Shown here in pieces: positions 21,975-22,090 of a stretch of DNA of 22,090 nucleotides; the stretch's first letter is position 1, and each line of letters begins with the position of its first letter. This DNA comes from a virus: the IMG/VR virus record IMGVR_UViG_3300044712_000492, positions 1 through 22,090 of that record; one strand, given 5' to 3'. Below the pieces are notes generated by a model. It searched no databases, had not been told where the DNA came from, and saw only the letters and a list, made by a program, of their open reading frames with translations. A program made the translations under genes and the position numbers.

Positions 21975-21991
21975 ATTTGATAGCCCACGCG

Positions 21992-22090
21992 CTAGTTGAG
22001 ATCCGGCGTCCAAGAGCCGATGTCCACCCCAAGGTCAGACTTTCCAACCGCTCTTGCGGCGCTGTGCAAGACGCCCTGAAGCCTGCAGAG
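21992..22090 (-). CDS. C-terminal end of an upstream gene (truncated by window edge)
   Basis: An open frame enters from the right edge and ends at TAG (21994-21992), giving 32 residues that end DIGSWTPDLN. Third positions are G/C in 23 of 32 codons, which agrees with the genes around it. A second frame is open to 21916 (ending NEGRLEED) but has a lower G/C share at third positions (19 of the same 32 codons) and would run across the inverted repeat. I prefer the first, with low certainty. Function unknown. Confidence 0.4.
   Translation of the reverse strand, partial: LCRLQGVLHSAARAVGKSDLGVDIGSWTPDLN

Noticed and set aside
21916-22089. Second open frame at the right edge ending NEGRLEED
   Set aside because: Lower G/C share at third positions than the frame ending at 21992, and it crosses the inverted repeat; not excluded until the sequence to the right is read.
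1-22090. CRISPR array, tRNA, rRNA or insertion sequence
   Set aside because: No regularly spaced repeats, no tRNA-like cloverleaf noticed by eye, no transposase gene or IS ends. Anti-defence or toxin genes were also looked for and not seen.

Overview
This window is part of a tailed, double-stranded DNA bacteriophage genome (Caudoviricetes) with a contractile, Mu-type tail. It could be a free phage or a prophage. No host gene, attachment site, integrase or transposase is visible, so lifestyle and host cannot be read from it. The DNA is GC-rich and the convincing genes favour G or C at third codon positions, which fits a moderately GC-rich bacterial host. No closer assignment is justified. Every supported gene is on the minus strand, so transcription runs from the right end of the window to the left.

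In transcription order: (1) Right end, 21049-22090: the 3' end of an upstream gene, an inverted repeat, an unrecognised 204-aa protein, and an 85-aa helix-turn-helix protein with a near-perfect ribosome binding site. (2) 20684-21048: a 365-base non-coding leader that is rich in G-runs, hairpins and short repeats, with a terminator-like hairpin just before terS. (3) Packaging, 18928-20683: small and large terminase. (4) Head, 11584-18915: DUF935/Mu gp29-type portal, an unrecognised 371-aa protein, one long ORF that joins a Mu gpF-type head protein, a prohead protease and a scaffold, then decoration protein, major capsid protein, and small head-completion and neck proteins. (5) Tail, 3326-11584: candidate tail terminator, DUF2635 protein, sheath, tube, tail assembly chaperone with a candidate -1 frameshift, tape measure, DNA-circularisation-type protein with a LysM-like end, and baseplate hub. 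(6) Baseplate tip, 1-3326: spike, an unusual proline/isoleucine repeat protein, gp46-like wedge, a long gp47/baseplate-J protein, and a truncated unknown gene.

From portal to baseplate the gene order closely follows phage Mu. Genes are packed with gaps of a few bases, stop-start overlaps (TAATG three times) or Shine-Dalgarno sites inside the preceding gene, as expected for one late virion-structure operon. The two larger departures from tight packing are the leader before terS and a 125-base gap with two hairpins between the tube and chaperone genes.

The observations most worth following are the Pro/Ile repeat protein beside a spike that lacks the usual metal-binding HxH motif, the three-module head ORF with internal Shine-Dalgarno starts at both module borders, and the frameshift signal in the chaperone gene. 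All functional calls come from reading motifs and gene order; no database search was run.
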